Assembly: GCF_013394305.1 (NCBI RefSeq)
Contig: NZ_AP019810.1
Span: forward strand, 1,867,501 to 1,931,500
DNA from: Enterococcus mundtii
GTDB taxonomy: Bacteria; Bacillota; Bacilli; Lactobacillales; Enterococcaceae
DNA length: 64,000 bases
Direction: 5' to 3'
Shown: in pieces, positions 51,848-60,701 of the stretch
Layout: each line of letters begins with the position of its first letter
How positions within the stretch are numbered: position 1 is the first letter of the stretch
Notes under the pieces: model-generated
The model's database searches: none
Seen by the model: only the letters and a program-made list of their open reading frames with translations
What the model was told of the DNA's origin: nothing
Program-made: the position numbers and the translations under genes

Positions 51848-52275
51848 GTAGAATTGATCCATTATTGGCAAAAGAGCAGATCCAAGTAATCGATACAGTG
51901 GAAAATTGGGAGACTGCCGTTGAGATTGCAAGTGAGCCTTTGTTAAAAAGCAAAATGATAACGCATACTTATATGGATAATATGATCAAAAGTGTAGAAG
52001 AGCATGGTCCATATATGGTTTTAACCGATTATTTTGCCCTCATGCACGCCAAACCAGGCGTAGGAGTGAATGAACAAAGCATGAGTCTTTTAGTCGTAAA
52101 AAATGCAGTAGATATGAAAGACGAAGCGGTGAAAATATTTTTGATCTTAGCTGCGAAAGATAGTGAGAGCCATCTGGATAAATTGCAAGAAATCATGTCC
52201 ATATTTATGGATGAAGTGAAGTATCAAACTATTTTATCGGGAAATAAGGAAAAAATAATCCAATTACTAACCTAA
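51844..52275 (+). CDS. PTS EIIA component, ascorbate (SgaA/UlaC) type
   Basis: A 143-residue phosphotransferase with the active His in ALMHAKPGVGVN (near residue 66) and the usual N-terminal DTVENWETAVEIASEPLL. It receives phosphate from HPr and passes it to the EIIB encoded next. It is the second gene of the operon, overlapping the regulator by 4 bp and followed at 12 bp by EIIB, with AAGGAGG between. Confidence 0.92.
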   Translation: MSRIDPLLAKEQIQVIDTVENWETAVEIASEPLLKSKMITHTYMDNMIKSVEEHGPYMVLTDYFALMHAKPGVGVNEQSMSLLVVKNAVDMKDEAVKIFLILAAKDSESHLDKLQEIMSIFMDEVKYQTILSGNKEKIIQLLT

Positions 52276-52287
52276 GGAGGAAAAAAA

Positions 52288-52569
52288 ATGAAAATTTTAG
52301 CAGTATGTGGATTTGGTGTTGGAAGTTCAATGGTTTTAAAAATGTCGATTGATAAGGTGATCAAAGAACTAGGGCTCAAAGCTACAGTAGAGAATACTGA
52401 TTTATCCTCAGCAAAAGCGACTCAAGCAGATGTTTATTTTACTAGTAATGAATTACTACCAGAACTGAAAGCTTCGGTCAAAGCGCCTGTTTATCCAATC
52501 AAAAAATATATGGATACAAATGAAGTAAAGGCACAATTAGAACAATATTTAGCAAATAAGGAGGGCTAG
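52288..52569 (+). CDS. PTS EIIB component, ascorbate (SgaB/UlaB) type
   Basis: A 93-residue domain with the phosphorylated Cys in LAVCGFGVGSSMVLKM (residue 6) and the pattern VENTDLSSAKATQADVYFTS of the SgaB family. It transfers phosphate to the substrate bound by the EIIC encoded 4 bp downstream. Confidence 0.94.
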   Translation: MKILAVCGFGVGSSMVLKMSIDKVIKELGLKATVENTDLSSAKATQADVYFTSNELLPELKASVKAPVYPIKKYMDTNEVKAQLEQYLANKEG

Positions 52570-52573
52570 ACTG

Positions 52574-53824
52574 ATGAATTTTATTAGCAATCATATTTTG
52601 AAAAATCCACCTGTTCTTTTAGCCCTGATCGCGATGATCGGTTTGATCATCCAACGAAAGTCATTTTCAGAAATCATTAAAGGTTCCTTGACCGCAGCCT
52701 TTGGGATGGTGGCTTTAACGGCTGGTGTAAATATGTTGGTAGGGACGATAGCTCCTATAAATACGGCGGTCCAGACACAATTAGGTGTGCAAGTTACTGA
52801 AGGGTTATCTGATGTGACTTTTACAGCAGAATACGGTGGTACAGTCGGTTTAGCCATGTTCTTAGGATTGATCATCCATTTGTTGATTGCTCGTTTTACA
52901 CCAGTCAAAACGATTTTTCTGACTGGACATATGCTGTGGTGGTTCCCATTTGTATTTGTAGCTGCCGGAGTAGAGGCTGGTCTAACTGGTACTTTACTGA
53001 TTGGGATTAGTGCATTATTGTCTGCTTGCTATTGGTCATTCATGCCATGGATCATGCGCAAATATGTTTGGGATGCTACCGGTGATGATTCTTTCTTGAT
53101 CGGTCATCCGACAGGGATCTTATCATTGATTTCAGGATTTGTGGCAAAGCGTGTGGGAAATAAAGAAAAATCGACAGAAGAGATCAATGTTCCAGAGAAC
53201 CTTTCATTTTTTCGTGAAATTTCGATCACGGGAGCATTGGTCATGTTTCTTATGAATGTGGTAGTGGGGATCATCGCACCAGTTTTGATTCCAGAAGGTG
53301 GGAATCTTGTTATGTTTGCCATTGAAGCTGGGTTGAATTTCGGTGCTGGATTATTGATCATGTTGTATGGTGTTCGTTTATTGATTAATCAAATTATTCC
53401 AGCTTTCCAAGGGATTGCTGAAAAAGTGGTACCAGGTGCGAAACCTGCTTTTGATGTCCCGATCCTATTCAACTATCGTCCGAATGCGGTCATTATTGGT
53501 TTTATCGTTGCGATGATCACTTCAACGATTTTAGTTGTCTTAGCAAATTCATTCCAGTTATTTGGTGTACTGATCGTACCATTGGTCATTACAAGTTTCT
53601 TTGAATGTGGTGGAGCCGCAGTCATTGGTGAAGGCCAAGGCGGTTTTCGTGGGGCAGTTCTCGGAACGATTGCAGCATCTGTCACAATGGTTGCTTTAGT
53701 TGGTTTTTCTGCCATGATTTTCAGTACAACGATCCAAAGTTGGATCTTGATTTTTGGCGGAAACGATTTGTCATTGTGGGGAATGATTGGACGAGGAATC
53801 AGCAGTTTATTTGGAGGGTTTTAA
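52574..53824 (+). CDS. PTS EIIC component, ascorbate (SgaT/UlaA) type
   Basis: A 416-residue permease with about 11 helices of the UlaA family. Typical segments are LIAMIGLIIQRKSFSEIIKG, TGHMLWWFPFVFVAAG, FLIGHPTGILSLISGFVA and LFNYRPNAVIIGFIVAM. The family takes up L-ascorbate or related sugar acids and polyols, but the substrate here is undefined because no ulaG, D, E or F-like genes follow. The SIS gene starts at the base after its stop. Confidence 0.93.
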   Translation: MNFISNHILKNPPVLLALIAMIGLIIQRKSFSEIIKGSLTAAFGMVALTAGVNMLVGTIAPINTAVQTQLGVQVTEGLSDVTFTAEYGGTVGLAMFLGLIIHLLIARFTPVKTIFLTGHMLWWFPFVFVAAGVEAGLTGTLLIGISALLSACYWSFMPWIMRKYVWDATGDDSFLIGHPTGILSLISGFVAKRVGNKEKSTEEINVPENLSFFREISITGALVMFLMNVVVGIIAPVLIPEGGNLVMFAIEAGLNFGAGLLIMLYGVRLLINQIIPAFQGIAEKVVPGAKPAFDVPILFNYRPNAVIIGFIVAMITSTILVVLANSFQLFGVLIVPLVITSFFECGGAAVIGEGQGGFRGAVLGTIAASVTMVALVGFSAMIFSTTIQSWILIFGGNDLSLWGMIGRGISSLFGGF

Positions 53825-54565
53825 ATGTTTCGTTACATGGATAAAATCAGAGAACTATTAACAATTGTCGAAGAAAAAGAAAGGCAATCAATTGGAGAAG
53901 CGATTGAATTATTGACTCAATCAAATTTACAAAAACATTCTATTTATATTTTTGGTGCCAGCCACGCGGGTATTTTAGCAGAGGAAATGTATTACCGTGC
54001 TGGAGGAATGATGACGATCAATGCAATATTTGGACGAGAAGTGATGTTGGATCGAAATCCAGTAACCTTTACGAGTCAAATGGAGCGATTAGAAGGCTAT
54101 GGAATGGCCCTAGCCGGAACGATTCCTTTTAAAGAAAATGATGTATTAATTCTTCATTCAGTATCTGGCAGAAACCCGATCATTATTGATTTAGCTAAAG
54201 TGGCAAAAGAAAAAGGAGTAAAAATCATCGCACTAACAAATGTATCCTACTCGAAATCTGTAACTAGTCGCCATTCATCAGGGGAACGATTATTTGAAAT
54301 TGCGAATATCGTGATCGATAACCACGGCGATATCGGAGATGCGTGTTGTGAACTAACAGGGCTATCACAAAAGGTCGGGCCTTCTTCTACGGTGATTGGA
54401 GGGACCATTCTCAATACGATCATCGTAGAAGTTTGTGAACAGTTGATTTCTGAGGGAGTGAAACACCCACCGATTTTTTATTCTGCCAATATAGACGGTG
54501 GCGATCAATTGAATGCTGAATTATTTGAAACGTACAAAGAGGTCATTCATTATCCATTCACTTAA
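53825..54565 (+). CDS. SIS-domain protein, UPF0309 type
   Basis: A 246-residue sugar isomerase (SIS) domain protein. The fold signature is YIFGASHAGILAEEMYYRAGGM (residues 40-60) with LILHSVSGRNPIIIDLA and KIIALTNVSYSKSV. Such proteins bind phosphosugars, and UPF0309 members are often linked to PTS operons. It is the last gene of the operon, immediately after EIIC and before a terminator. It probably isomerises the imported sugar phosphate or an amino sugar phosphate; the reaction is unknown. Confidence 0.88.
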   Translation: MFRYMDKIRELLTIVEEKERQSIGEAIELLTQSNLQKHSIYIFGASHAGILAEEMYYRAGGMMTINAIFGREVMLDRNPVTFTSQMERLEGYGMALAGTIPFKENDVLILHSVSGRNPIIIDLAKVAKEKGVKIIALTNVSYSKSVTSRHSSGERLFEIANIVIDNHGDIGDACCELTGLSQKVGPSSTVIGGTILNTIIVEVCEQLISEGVKHPPIFYSANIDGGDQLNAELFETYKEVIHYPFT

Positions 54566-54639
54566 ACTAGCTCGTCGTGAACCATTGATTTTAAAATGAT
54601 AACTTTTTTGAGAATATAGTTAATAAGCTCTATCAAAGC

Positions 54640-54694
54640 AAAAAATCCTTTGATTTTAAACCACTGAATGTGACAGAATCAATAGGATTTTTTG
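54640..54694 (+). terminator. Terminator of the first ascorbate-type PTS operon
   Basis: AAAAAATCCT (54640-54649) pairs with AGGATTTTTT (54684-54693), and inside it TGATT pairs with AATCA. A T-run forms the end of the right arm. Confidence 0.8.
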
Positions 54695-54756
54695 TTTTGC
54701 AATTAAATTGAAAATGTTATTCTGTATATAAGAATAAAAGTGTTTTGGAGGAGTAC

Positions 54757-55401
54757 ATGGTTTTTTTACGACGTTATGGGCTTTATTTTTTATTTCTAGG
54801 AGTGTTGAGTGATTTTTCAACACCTTATATTTTGGGCTTGTTCTATCCAGGTTTAGATCAATTAAGGCTGCCAATCAGTGTATTCGGTGACGTCACAAGT
54901 CCAGTGAGAACATTCTTTCTTGTTTGTTCTGTTTTTTCAGGCATCTTTTTTAGCTTATCCTTACCTGCGCTGTATTCTTCGTTTGAAAAAGTATCTACTC
55001 ATTTAGCGAAATGGTTGGTTGTTTCACTAGGTTTCTATGCGATAGGCGATTGCCTTTTTACAGGATTGTTTAGTCTTAACACCCAAGCTACTTCGTGGGA
55101 TTTCTCAACGTGGGTACATAATGTTGGTTCTAGTTTAGGTTATAGTGGCTTTCTTTTATTTCCGGTTTTTGCTTTATTGCTCTATCGAAAAGAAGCGAAT
55201 CAACCAATCAGTCGAGTGTATATCGTTTTAATCAGCTTGAGTCTGCTGAGTGCGATGATTTACGGACTGGCAAGGATCCCAGTGCTGAATCACCTTCCAC
55301 TATTAGATAAACTAGGTTTTTGTCAAAGATTGAGTTACTTCTTCAATTATTTAACGATCATATCAGTAGGTACCAACCAACTAAAACGAGTGACAAAATA
55401 G
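54757..55401 (+). CDS. DUF998-like membrane protein
   Basis: A 214-residue protein with about six helices, resembling DUF998 (frequent in Firmicutes and Actinobacteria, function unknown). Typical elements are the first helix ending in DFSTPYILGLFYPG, the extracytoplasmic ISVFGDVTSPVR (close to the SxlG...spv pattern of the family) and a fourth helix region NVGSSLGYSGFLLFPVFALL. The ATG at 54757 has TTTGGAGGAG just upstream. It is monocistronic, between two PTS operons. Confidence 0.8.
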   Translation: MVFLRRYGLYFLFLGVLSDFSTPYILGLFYPGLDQLRLPISVFGDVTSPVRTFFLVCSVFSGIFFSLSLPALYSSFEKVSTHLAKWLVVSLGFYAIGDCLFTGLFSLNTQATSWDFSTWVHNVGSSLGYSGFLLFPVFALLLYRKEANQPISRVYIVLISLSLLSAMIYGLARIPVLNHLPLLDKLGFCQRLSYFFNYLTIISVGTNQLKRVTK

Positions 55402-55466
55402 CTGTTTGGGTGAGCGAAATGGTTATTTCTAAACAATCGAATAAGCGAGCTTCCTGAAGAGGATTT

Positions 55467-55538
55467 TTTCGAGAAATGAGCCGCGCAAGCCAAAAATAGG
55501 AGAGACTATTTTCGACTTGTGCGGCTCATTTCTCGAAA
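55467..55538. repeat. 33-bp-arm palindromic element
   Basis: The arms 55467-55499 and 55506-55538 are complementary except at three positions (one still a G-T pair), with a 6-nt loop. The core is CGAGAAATGAGCC on the left and GGCTCATTTCTCG on the right. It is followed by no T-run on either strand, so it is not a simple terminator. It may be a repeated extragenic palindrome of the genome; only this copy is in the window. Confidence 0.7.
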
Positions 55539-55591
55539 GTAGGTACTTCTGCTACATTCTTGCTTGAAAAATTAGTACAGGCTTTCTTACT

Positions 55592-55616
55592 TTTCTGCCA
55601 ACTTAATTGGCAGAAA
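55592..55616 (+). promoter_or_regulatory. Perfect 10-bp hairpin upstream of the second PTS operon
   Basis: TTTCTGCCAA (55592-55601) and TTGGCAGAAA (55607-55616) around CTTAA. It lies 16 bp before the cre site and 62 bp before the regulator start. It could be an operator or part of the leader; the following T-rich stretch could also make it a weak terminator. Confidence 0.5.
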
Positions 55617-55631
55617 TCTCTACTTTTTATT

Positions 55632-55646
55632 TTGGAAGCGCAAACA
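55632..55646 (+). promoter_or_regulatory. Catabolite-responsive element (cre)
   Basis: TTGGAAGCGCAAACA fits the CcpA consensus WTGNAANCGNWWNCA at every position. It lies 32 bp upstream of the regulator ATG, so glucose repression of the whole operon by CcpA is expected. Confidence 0.75.
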
Positions 55647-55677
55647 TATACTTGGTTCAGAAAGGAAAATCAATCAT

Positions 55678-57759
55678 ATGAAAACGAGAACGATTGAGTT
55701 ACTTCAAAGATTTAGAGCATATCATTATCCAATCAAAGCGGAACAATTAGCGTTAGAGTATCAAGTCAGTCAACGAACGATTCGTCAAGATGTGCTGGAT
55801 GTCAACAGTTGGTTGCGAGCCAATCAATTAGCAGAGATCCAAACGGTTCGTAAGCAAGGGTTTCTGTTGCGTTTAAGCGATGAGGAAGAAAAAAGACTGA
55901 CAGAAGCATTGGTGACTTATCAAGAGGAGTTGTTGAATCGTGACGAGAGGACCTTTGATTTAGTGTTATCAATTGCTTATGAGCAACAGCCAGTTTATTT
56001 GAATCGTAAGGAAGAAGCATTCATGATCTCGAAAAGTACGATGGACGAAGATATGCGTCGTTTGCGAGCGGATTTGATCAAATACGGTATCGAAATCGTG
56101 AGTTTTGGCAGACAGGGATTGGTCTATAAAGGAGCGGAGCGCTCCATCCGCACGATGATTTATGACTTGATTAATAAAAATCTAGGGAGAATTGATTTTT
56201 CAGCAAGAAACGGTACGAAAATCACTGCGGCTCAAAGAATTTTCCAACAGTATTTTTCACCTTCGGAGATTGTAAAGCTCGAAGCCATCTATACAGATAC
56301 TATGATCAGACAAGAAGATGATATCTACAAAAATCAACTGTTGCTGTTTACAATGATCTGGGTCCAGCGAGTCAGAAAGCATGAACTTATTTCAGCAATC
56401 AATTGGAAAAATAATAACGAAAAAAAAGACTGTTTCACTGATTTTATTGAAAAAGTCATCGTTGAGTTTCGCTTGACAGACGTTCCACCGGTTGAAAGAA
56501 ACTACCTTCGTTTTACGATTGAGACATTCAGTTCAAAAGATATCAGTAATTCGTTGGAATGGGTCCAAGCCCAACTGTTGACGATCCAACTGATCCAGTT
56601 CGTCGAGGAACAGACCCGTATCCCATTTCACTTAAAAGAAGAAATCCTGTGTGAAAATCTTTATAAACATATGACGGCTTTGATCATTCGCATCAAACAT
56701 CGAATCCAAGTCACGAATCCTTTGAAAGAAAATATTCGGGCCAATTACCGCCCCATCTATGAAGCAGTTGAATTATTTGTCCCAACGATCGAGGAAGTCA
56801 TTGGTGGAGAGATAATCGAAGATGAACTTGCTTTTCTAGTGATCCATTTTTCGACGATTGCTAGCACGATCAAACAGAATGTCATGTACATGTATAAATC
56901 AGTGGTGGTTTGTCACCATGGACTGGCAACAGGCAATCTATTAGCAGAAAATTTAAAAGAGAAGTTCCCACAAATTGAAGTTGTCGTGGTATTGAGTTCT
57001 AAAGAAGCGGAGTTGGTGGATAAGTTAGATGTCGACTTGATTTTCAGTACGTTCCAATTATCAGATCAGAACAAACCACTGCTTGTGTTGGAGCCTATTT
57101 TAACCGATGCGAATCGTCCGATCATTGCAGATTTTTTAAATGCTCACCAAAAGGTCCAACGACTGATTCCGACAGAGAGTGGGCAAACAGAATTGTTTAC
57201 CGACGTCTTGCGGATCGTGGAAGAAAGTGGAGGCAAGATTGATCGGCCAATCTACACCAAATTAGAAACATTATTTGAGCAAAATCATTTAGAAATCAAT
57301 AAAAGGGAGATCCAACCAATGCTAAAAGACATTTTGACAGATAATCATATATTGATCCAAGAACACGTAGACAATTGGCAAGAAGCGATTGAACGAGTGG
57401 CTAAACCATTGTTGAAAGAAAATATCGTTGAGTCAAGTTATGTTGATGCGATGGTCCGTGCAGTAGAAGAGTATGGCGCCTATATCGTTATTGGCAAGAA
57501 TCTGGCATTAGCCCATGCCAGACCAGAAGATGGCGTCAATAAGTTAGGCGTGAGTGTCGCGACAATTCGTCAGCCAGTTGATTTTGGCAATGAAGAGATG
57601 GACCCAGTAAAAATCATTTTCTGCTTAGCAGCAGTAGATTCATATTCCCATTTAACCATCATGAAGGAGTTGATCGAGTTGATCAATGACGAAACGAAAT
57701 TGACTCGTTTGATCGAAAGTTCAAATGTAGATTTATTTAAAAAACGACTATTTAAGTAG
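55678..57759 (+). CDS. PRD-containing regulator fused to ascorbate-type EIIA (BglG/MtlR type)
   Basis: A 693-residue regulator. Residues 1-90 and 115-165 carry two helix-turn-helices (AEQLALEYQVSQRTIRQDVL and MISKSTMDEDMRRLRADLIK). PRD modules follow, the second with DELAFLVIHFSTIAS (His). An EIIB-Gat-like domain has Cys in VVVCHHGLATGN (near 411). The last 150 residues are a full SgaA-type EIIA (NLALAHARPEDGVNKLG, His near 612), so the operon needs no separate EIIA gene. This may be both activator and phosphocarrier. EIIB and EIIC genes follow directly. Confidence 0.92.
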   Translation: MKTRTIELLQRFRAYHYPIKAEQLALEYQVSQRTIRQDVLDVNSWLRANQLAEIQTVRKQGFLLRLSDEEEKRLTEALVTYQEELLNRDERTFDLVLSIAYEQQPVYLNRKEEAFMISKSTMDEDMRRLRADLIKYGIEIVSFGRQGLVYKGAERSIRTMIYDLINKNLGRIDFSARNGTKITAAQRIFQQYFSPSEIVKLEAIYTDTMIRQEDDIYKNQLLLFTMIWVQRVRKHELISAINWKNNNEKKDCFTDFIEKVIVEFRLTDVPPVERNYLRFTIETFSSKDISNSLEWVQAQLLTIQLIQFVEEQTRIPFHLKEEILCENLYKHMTALIIRIKHRIQVTNPLKENIRANYRPIYEAVELFVPTIEEVIGGEIIEDELAFLVIHFSTIASTIKQNVMYMYKSVVVCHHGLATGNLLAENLKEKFPQIEVVVVLSSKEAELVDKLDVDLIFSTFQLSDQNKPLLVLEPILTDANRPIIADFLNAHQKVQRLIPTESGQTELFTDVLRIVEESGGKIDRPIYTKLETLFEQNHLEINKREIQPMLKDILTDNHILIQEHVDNWQEAIERVAKPLLKENIVESSYVDAMVRAVEEYGAYIVIGKNLALAHARPEDGVNKLGVSVATIRQPVDFGNEEMDPVKIIFCLAAVDSYSHLTIMKELIELINDETKLTRLIESSNVDLFKKRLFK

Positions 57760-57777
57760 CTAAAAGGAGAGAGTGGA

Positions 57778-58080
57778 ATGAACAAATTGAATATTTTATT
57801 TGTATGTGGCGCAGGACTAGGAAGTAGTTTTGCCGCTCAAATGTCAGCCGAGGATGTATTGAATAAATTAGGCGTAACAGCTAAGCTGGATCACTGCGAT
57901 ATCTCTTCGGCCGTTTCGATGAAGCCAGATGTGATCATTACCGCAGAGAATTTTCGTTCACAATTTGAAAAATTTACCATTGATCCGACAACAGCCATGA
58001 TTTACTTGAAAAATATCGTCTCAAAAGTTGAGATCGAAGAGAAGTTAACACCAGTTTTACAAAGTAAGGGAGCTATCTAA
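57778..58080 (+). CDS. PTS EIIB component, ascorbate (SgaB) type
   Basis: A 100-residue EIIB with the phospho-Cys in ILFVCGAGLGSSFAAQM (residue 10) and LDHCDISSAVSMKPDVIITA. AAAGGAGAG precedes the ATG. It lies 18 bp after the regulator-EIIA gene, which probably supplies its phosphate donor domain. Confidence 0.93.
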   Translation: MNKLNILFVCGAGLGSSFAAQMSAEDVLNKLGVTAKLDHCDISSAVSMKPDVIITAENFRSQFEKFTIDPTTAMIYLKNIVSKVEIEEKLTPVLQSKGAI

Positions 58081-58105
58081 TCAAGAAAAAATAGGGGGAG
58101 AAAAC

Positions 58106-59395
58106 ATGGGCGTTATCAATTTTATTATCGAAAATATTTTGACTCAAGCATCGATCACGATTGCCTTGATTGCGATGCTAGGGCTGATCCTGCAAAAGAA
58201 ATCAACGGGTCAAATTATTTCGGGTACATTGAAAACATTGCTAGGCTTTCAAGTTTTAAGTGCGGGTTCGAGTATCATCGTCGGTAGTTTGACGTATTTT
58301 GGGCAAATTTTTACCGAAGGGTTCCAAATGGAAGGGATCATCCCGTCAATTGAAGCAATCAATGGTCAAGCAATGAATGAACTTGGTCTAGGTAGAGATA
58401 TCGCGTTAACCTTTTTAGCTATTTTTATCTTTAATATCTTACTTGCCCGTTTTACGAAGTGGAAATATATCTTCTTGACTGGTCAAGCAATCTTATGGAT
58501 GGCGACGATGACCACTGTATTTGGGTACTTCGCTGGGTTACGTGGGTTTGTCTTGATTTTAGTTGGTGGTTTCATTGGGGCAGTGTTTGCTATTGCGATG
58601 CCAGCGATGGCGCAACCAATCATCCGTAAGGTCACCGGTTCAAACGATATTGCTTTAGGGCATTTTTGTACGATCGGCTATTTATTTGAGGCTGGGGTAG
58701 CAAAAATCTTTGGTGAAAGAGGCGAGAACAAGAAATCGATTGAAGACATTAAATTGCCTGCTCACTTTGAATTTTTACAAGATACGTATTTATCAGTCAT
58801 GGTGGTGATGGTGCCACTTTATATCGTGACTGTGTTGTTTGCAGGAGAGACGTTTGCGGCTGAGCTATCAGGAGGTCAAAACTATATCATGTTTGCCTTT
58901 TTACAAGCCATCCAGTTTGTTGTTGGTGTATACGTATTACTTTCAGGGGTACGTTTATTACTAGGCGAAATCGTTCCAGCGTTTCGTGGGATTGCGATGA
59001 AACTAGTTCCTGATGCGATTCCAGCGTTAGATTGTCCGGTGTTCTTCCCTTATAGTCCGAATGCAGTGATTTTAGGGTTTATCACAACAACGATCGGTAC
59101 GGTCATTGCGATGTTTACGTTGCCGATGTTTGGATTAGCGATGATTCTGCCAGGGATGTTGACGAATTTCTTTGCTGGGGGGACAGCGGGTATTTTTGGT
59201 AATGCAGTTGGGGGACGACGAGGAGCAATCATTGGTGGAATCGCTCATGGCTTCTTTATTACCTTGTTGCCAGCATTATTAGTAACGATTTTCAATTCAA
59301 TGGGATTTGTTAGTGCGACAGCGACAGATGTCGATACAGTAGTGGTAGCGCTACTGTACGCTTGGATCTTAAGTCCGATTTTAAAAGCATTCTAA
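58106..59395 (+). CDS. PTS EIIC component, ascorbate (SgaT/UlaA) type
   Basis: A 429-residue permease of the UlaA family with about 11 helices. Segments include IALIAMLGLILQKKSTGQII, FLTGQAILWMATMTTVFGY, ALGHFCTIGYLFEAGVAKIF and FFPYSPNAVILGFITTTIG. It aligns throughout with the EIIC of the neighbouring operon but is clearly diverged (for example, GHFCTIGYL in place of GHPTGILSL), so a different substrate is likely. The substrate cannot be named. Confidence 0.93.
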   Translation: MGVINFIIENILTQASITIALIAMLGLILQKKSTGQIISGTLKTLLGFQVLSAGSSIIVGSLTYFGQIFTEGFQMEGIIPSIEAINGQAMNELGLGRDIALTFLAIFIFNILLARFTKWKYIFLTGQAILWMATMTTVFGYFAGLRGFVLILVGGFIGAVFAIAMPAMAQPIIRKVTGSNDIALGHFCTIGYLFEAGVAKIFGERGENKKSIEDIKLPAHFEFLQDTYLSVMVVMVPLYIVTVLFAGETFAAELSGGQNYIMFAFLQAIQFVVGVYVLLSGVRLLLGEIVPAFRGIAMKLVPDAIPALDCPVFFPYSPNAVILGFITTTIGTVIAMFTLPMFGLAMILPGMLTNFFAGGTAGIFGNAVGGRRGAIIGGIAHGFFITLLPALLVTIFNSMGFVSATATDVDTVVVALLYAWILSPILKAF

Positions 59396-59414
59396 TGTGA
59401 AAGTAGGGAGCATA

Positions 59415-59807
59415 ATGTTTGGTTTTTTGAAAAAGAAAAAAGAGCAACCTGAAGCAATACAGACGCTTTCCATCGAAGAAAAAGAAGAACTTCAAACAAC
59501 GATCGAACGACTAAAGAAAGATATCGACCAGACAGAAGAAACAGACCAACGAGCGGTTCTTTTTGAACAAGTAGGACTAAAGCTCGCTGAGTTAGGGGAT
59601 AACGATCAGGCAATCGAACACCTTGAGAAAAGTTTATCACTGAAGAAAAGTATCAATGATGGGTACAAGAAGTTGATGTCTTTATATAATGCAAAAAGAG
59701 CAGAAGCTGCACGAGCTGGGGACGATCAAGGAATTGATCATTATATGGGGAAAATGGACGAGATGCGACAAATTGCTAAACAACTTACGATTACAGGGAA
59801 TAAATAA
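59415..59807 (+). CDS. TPR-like small protein
   Basis: A 130-residue hydrophilic protein. After the basic start MFGFLKKKKEQ, two helical repeats fit tetratricopeptide spacing (QRAVLFEQVGLKLAELGDND and QAIEHLEKSLSLKKSIND), followed by a helical tail. The ATG at 59415 follows GTAGGGAG; the GTG at 59397 overlaps the EIIC stop and is less likely. It lies in the PTS operon between EIIC and the aldolase gene. A scaffolding or regulatory role is possible but unproven. Confidence 0.75.
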   Translation: MFGFLKKKKEQPEAIQTLSIEEKEELQTTIERLKKDIDQTEETDQRAVLFEQVGLKLAELGDNDQAIEHLEKSLSLKKSINDGYKKLMSLYNAKRAEAARAGDDQGIDHYMGKMDEMRQIAKQLTITGNK

Positions 59808-59830
59808 GAATAAAGGTGGCTATAAAAAAA

Positions 59831-60700
59831 ATGTATACGACATTAAAAGAGGTAACAAAAACAGCAGAAGCTTTGAATTTTACCGTGGGCGCATTCAACA
59901 CGCATAACTTAGAGATGTTGCCAGAAATGTTACGAGCAGCCAAAGAAATGGGTGCGCCGATCATTATCCAAACAAGTGTGGATACGGCGAAATATATTGG
60001 GATGAATGTCTTAGTCAATGTAGTGAAAACGATCGCTGAAGAAGAAATGGTGGACGCTGTTCTTCATCTGGATCATGCGCGTGATTTCTCTGATATCAAG
60101 CAAGCAATCGATAGCGGTTATACTTCAGTAATGTATGATGGTTCCCATTTACCTTTTAAAGAAAATATCTTGAAAACAAAAGCAGTCGTTGAATACGCCC
60201 ACGCTCGTGGTGTCTCAGTGGAAGGGGAGCTAGGGACGATTGGTGGGACGGAAGAAGGAATCCATGTGGCAGAAGATGATAAAGTGTATACGAAACCCGA
60301 AGATGCGGTAGAATTCGTAGCAGCAACTGGAGTAGACGCATTAGCAATTGCTATTGGAACAAATCATGGACAATTCAAATCAAAAACAGAAGTCAATCTA
60401 CCACTCCTGAAAGAAATCGACGCAGTAGTCGATGTTCCCTTGGTCATCCACGGCGGTACTGGAGTGAAAGAGGAAGATTATCCAGAGTTGATCAACCATG
60501 GAATCCGTAAATTCAATGTTGGGACAGAGCTACTTGTTAACTGGACGAAAACAGCAAAAGAAAGCTTTGGGGAAACAGAAGTCAGCCGATCATTACGCCA
60601 CAACGTGATTCCAGCCAACGAAGCAGTAAAGGCAATCATCAAACATAAAATCGGCCTGTTTTTGAATACAGGAAGTGAGATCTATGCAGGAAAGAGCTAA
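59831..60700 (+). CDS. Class II (zinc) ketose-bisphosphate aldolase, GatY/KbaY-like
   Basis: A 289-residue aldolase. Zinc and substrate residues are seen in AVLHLDHARDFSDIKQA (catalytic Asp, His ligand), SVEGELGTIGGTE (Glu), LAIAIGTNHGQFK (His) and PLVIHGGTGVKEEDY (His), then FNVGTEL. The ATG at 59831 is preferred over the GTG at 59816, because AAAGGTGG precedes it and the protein then matches the family N-terminus. In this PTS operon it would cleave the phosphorylated ketose into triose phosphate and a second product. Tagatose- and fructose-bisphosphate specificity cannot be told apart by eye. Confidence 0.92.
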   Translation: MYTTLKEVTKTAEALNFTVGAFNTHNLEMLPEMLRAAKEMGAPIIIQTSVDTAKYIGMNVLVNVVKTIAEEEMVDAVLHLDHARDFSDIKQAIDSGYTSVMYDGSHLPFKENILKTKAVVEYAHARGVSVEGELGTIGGTEEGIHVAEDDKVYTKPEDAVEFVAATGVDALAIAIGTNHGQFKSKTEVNLPLLKEIDAVVDVPLVIHGGTGVKEEDYPELINHGIRKFNVGTELLVNWTKTAKESFGETEVSRSLRHNVIPANEAVKAIIKHKIGLFLNTGSEIYAGKS

Positions 60701-60701
60701 A

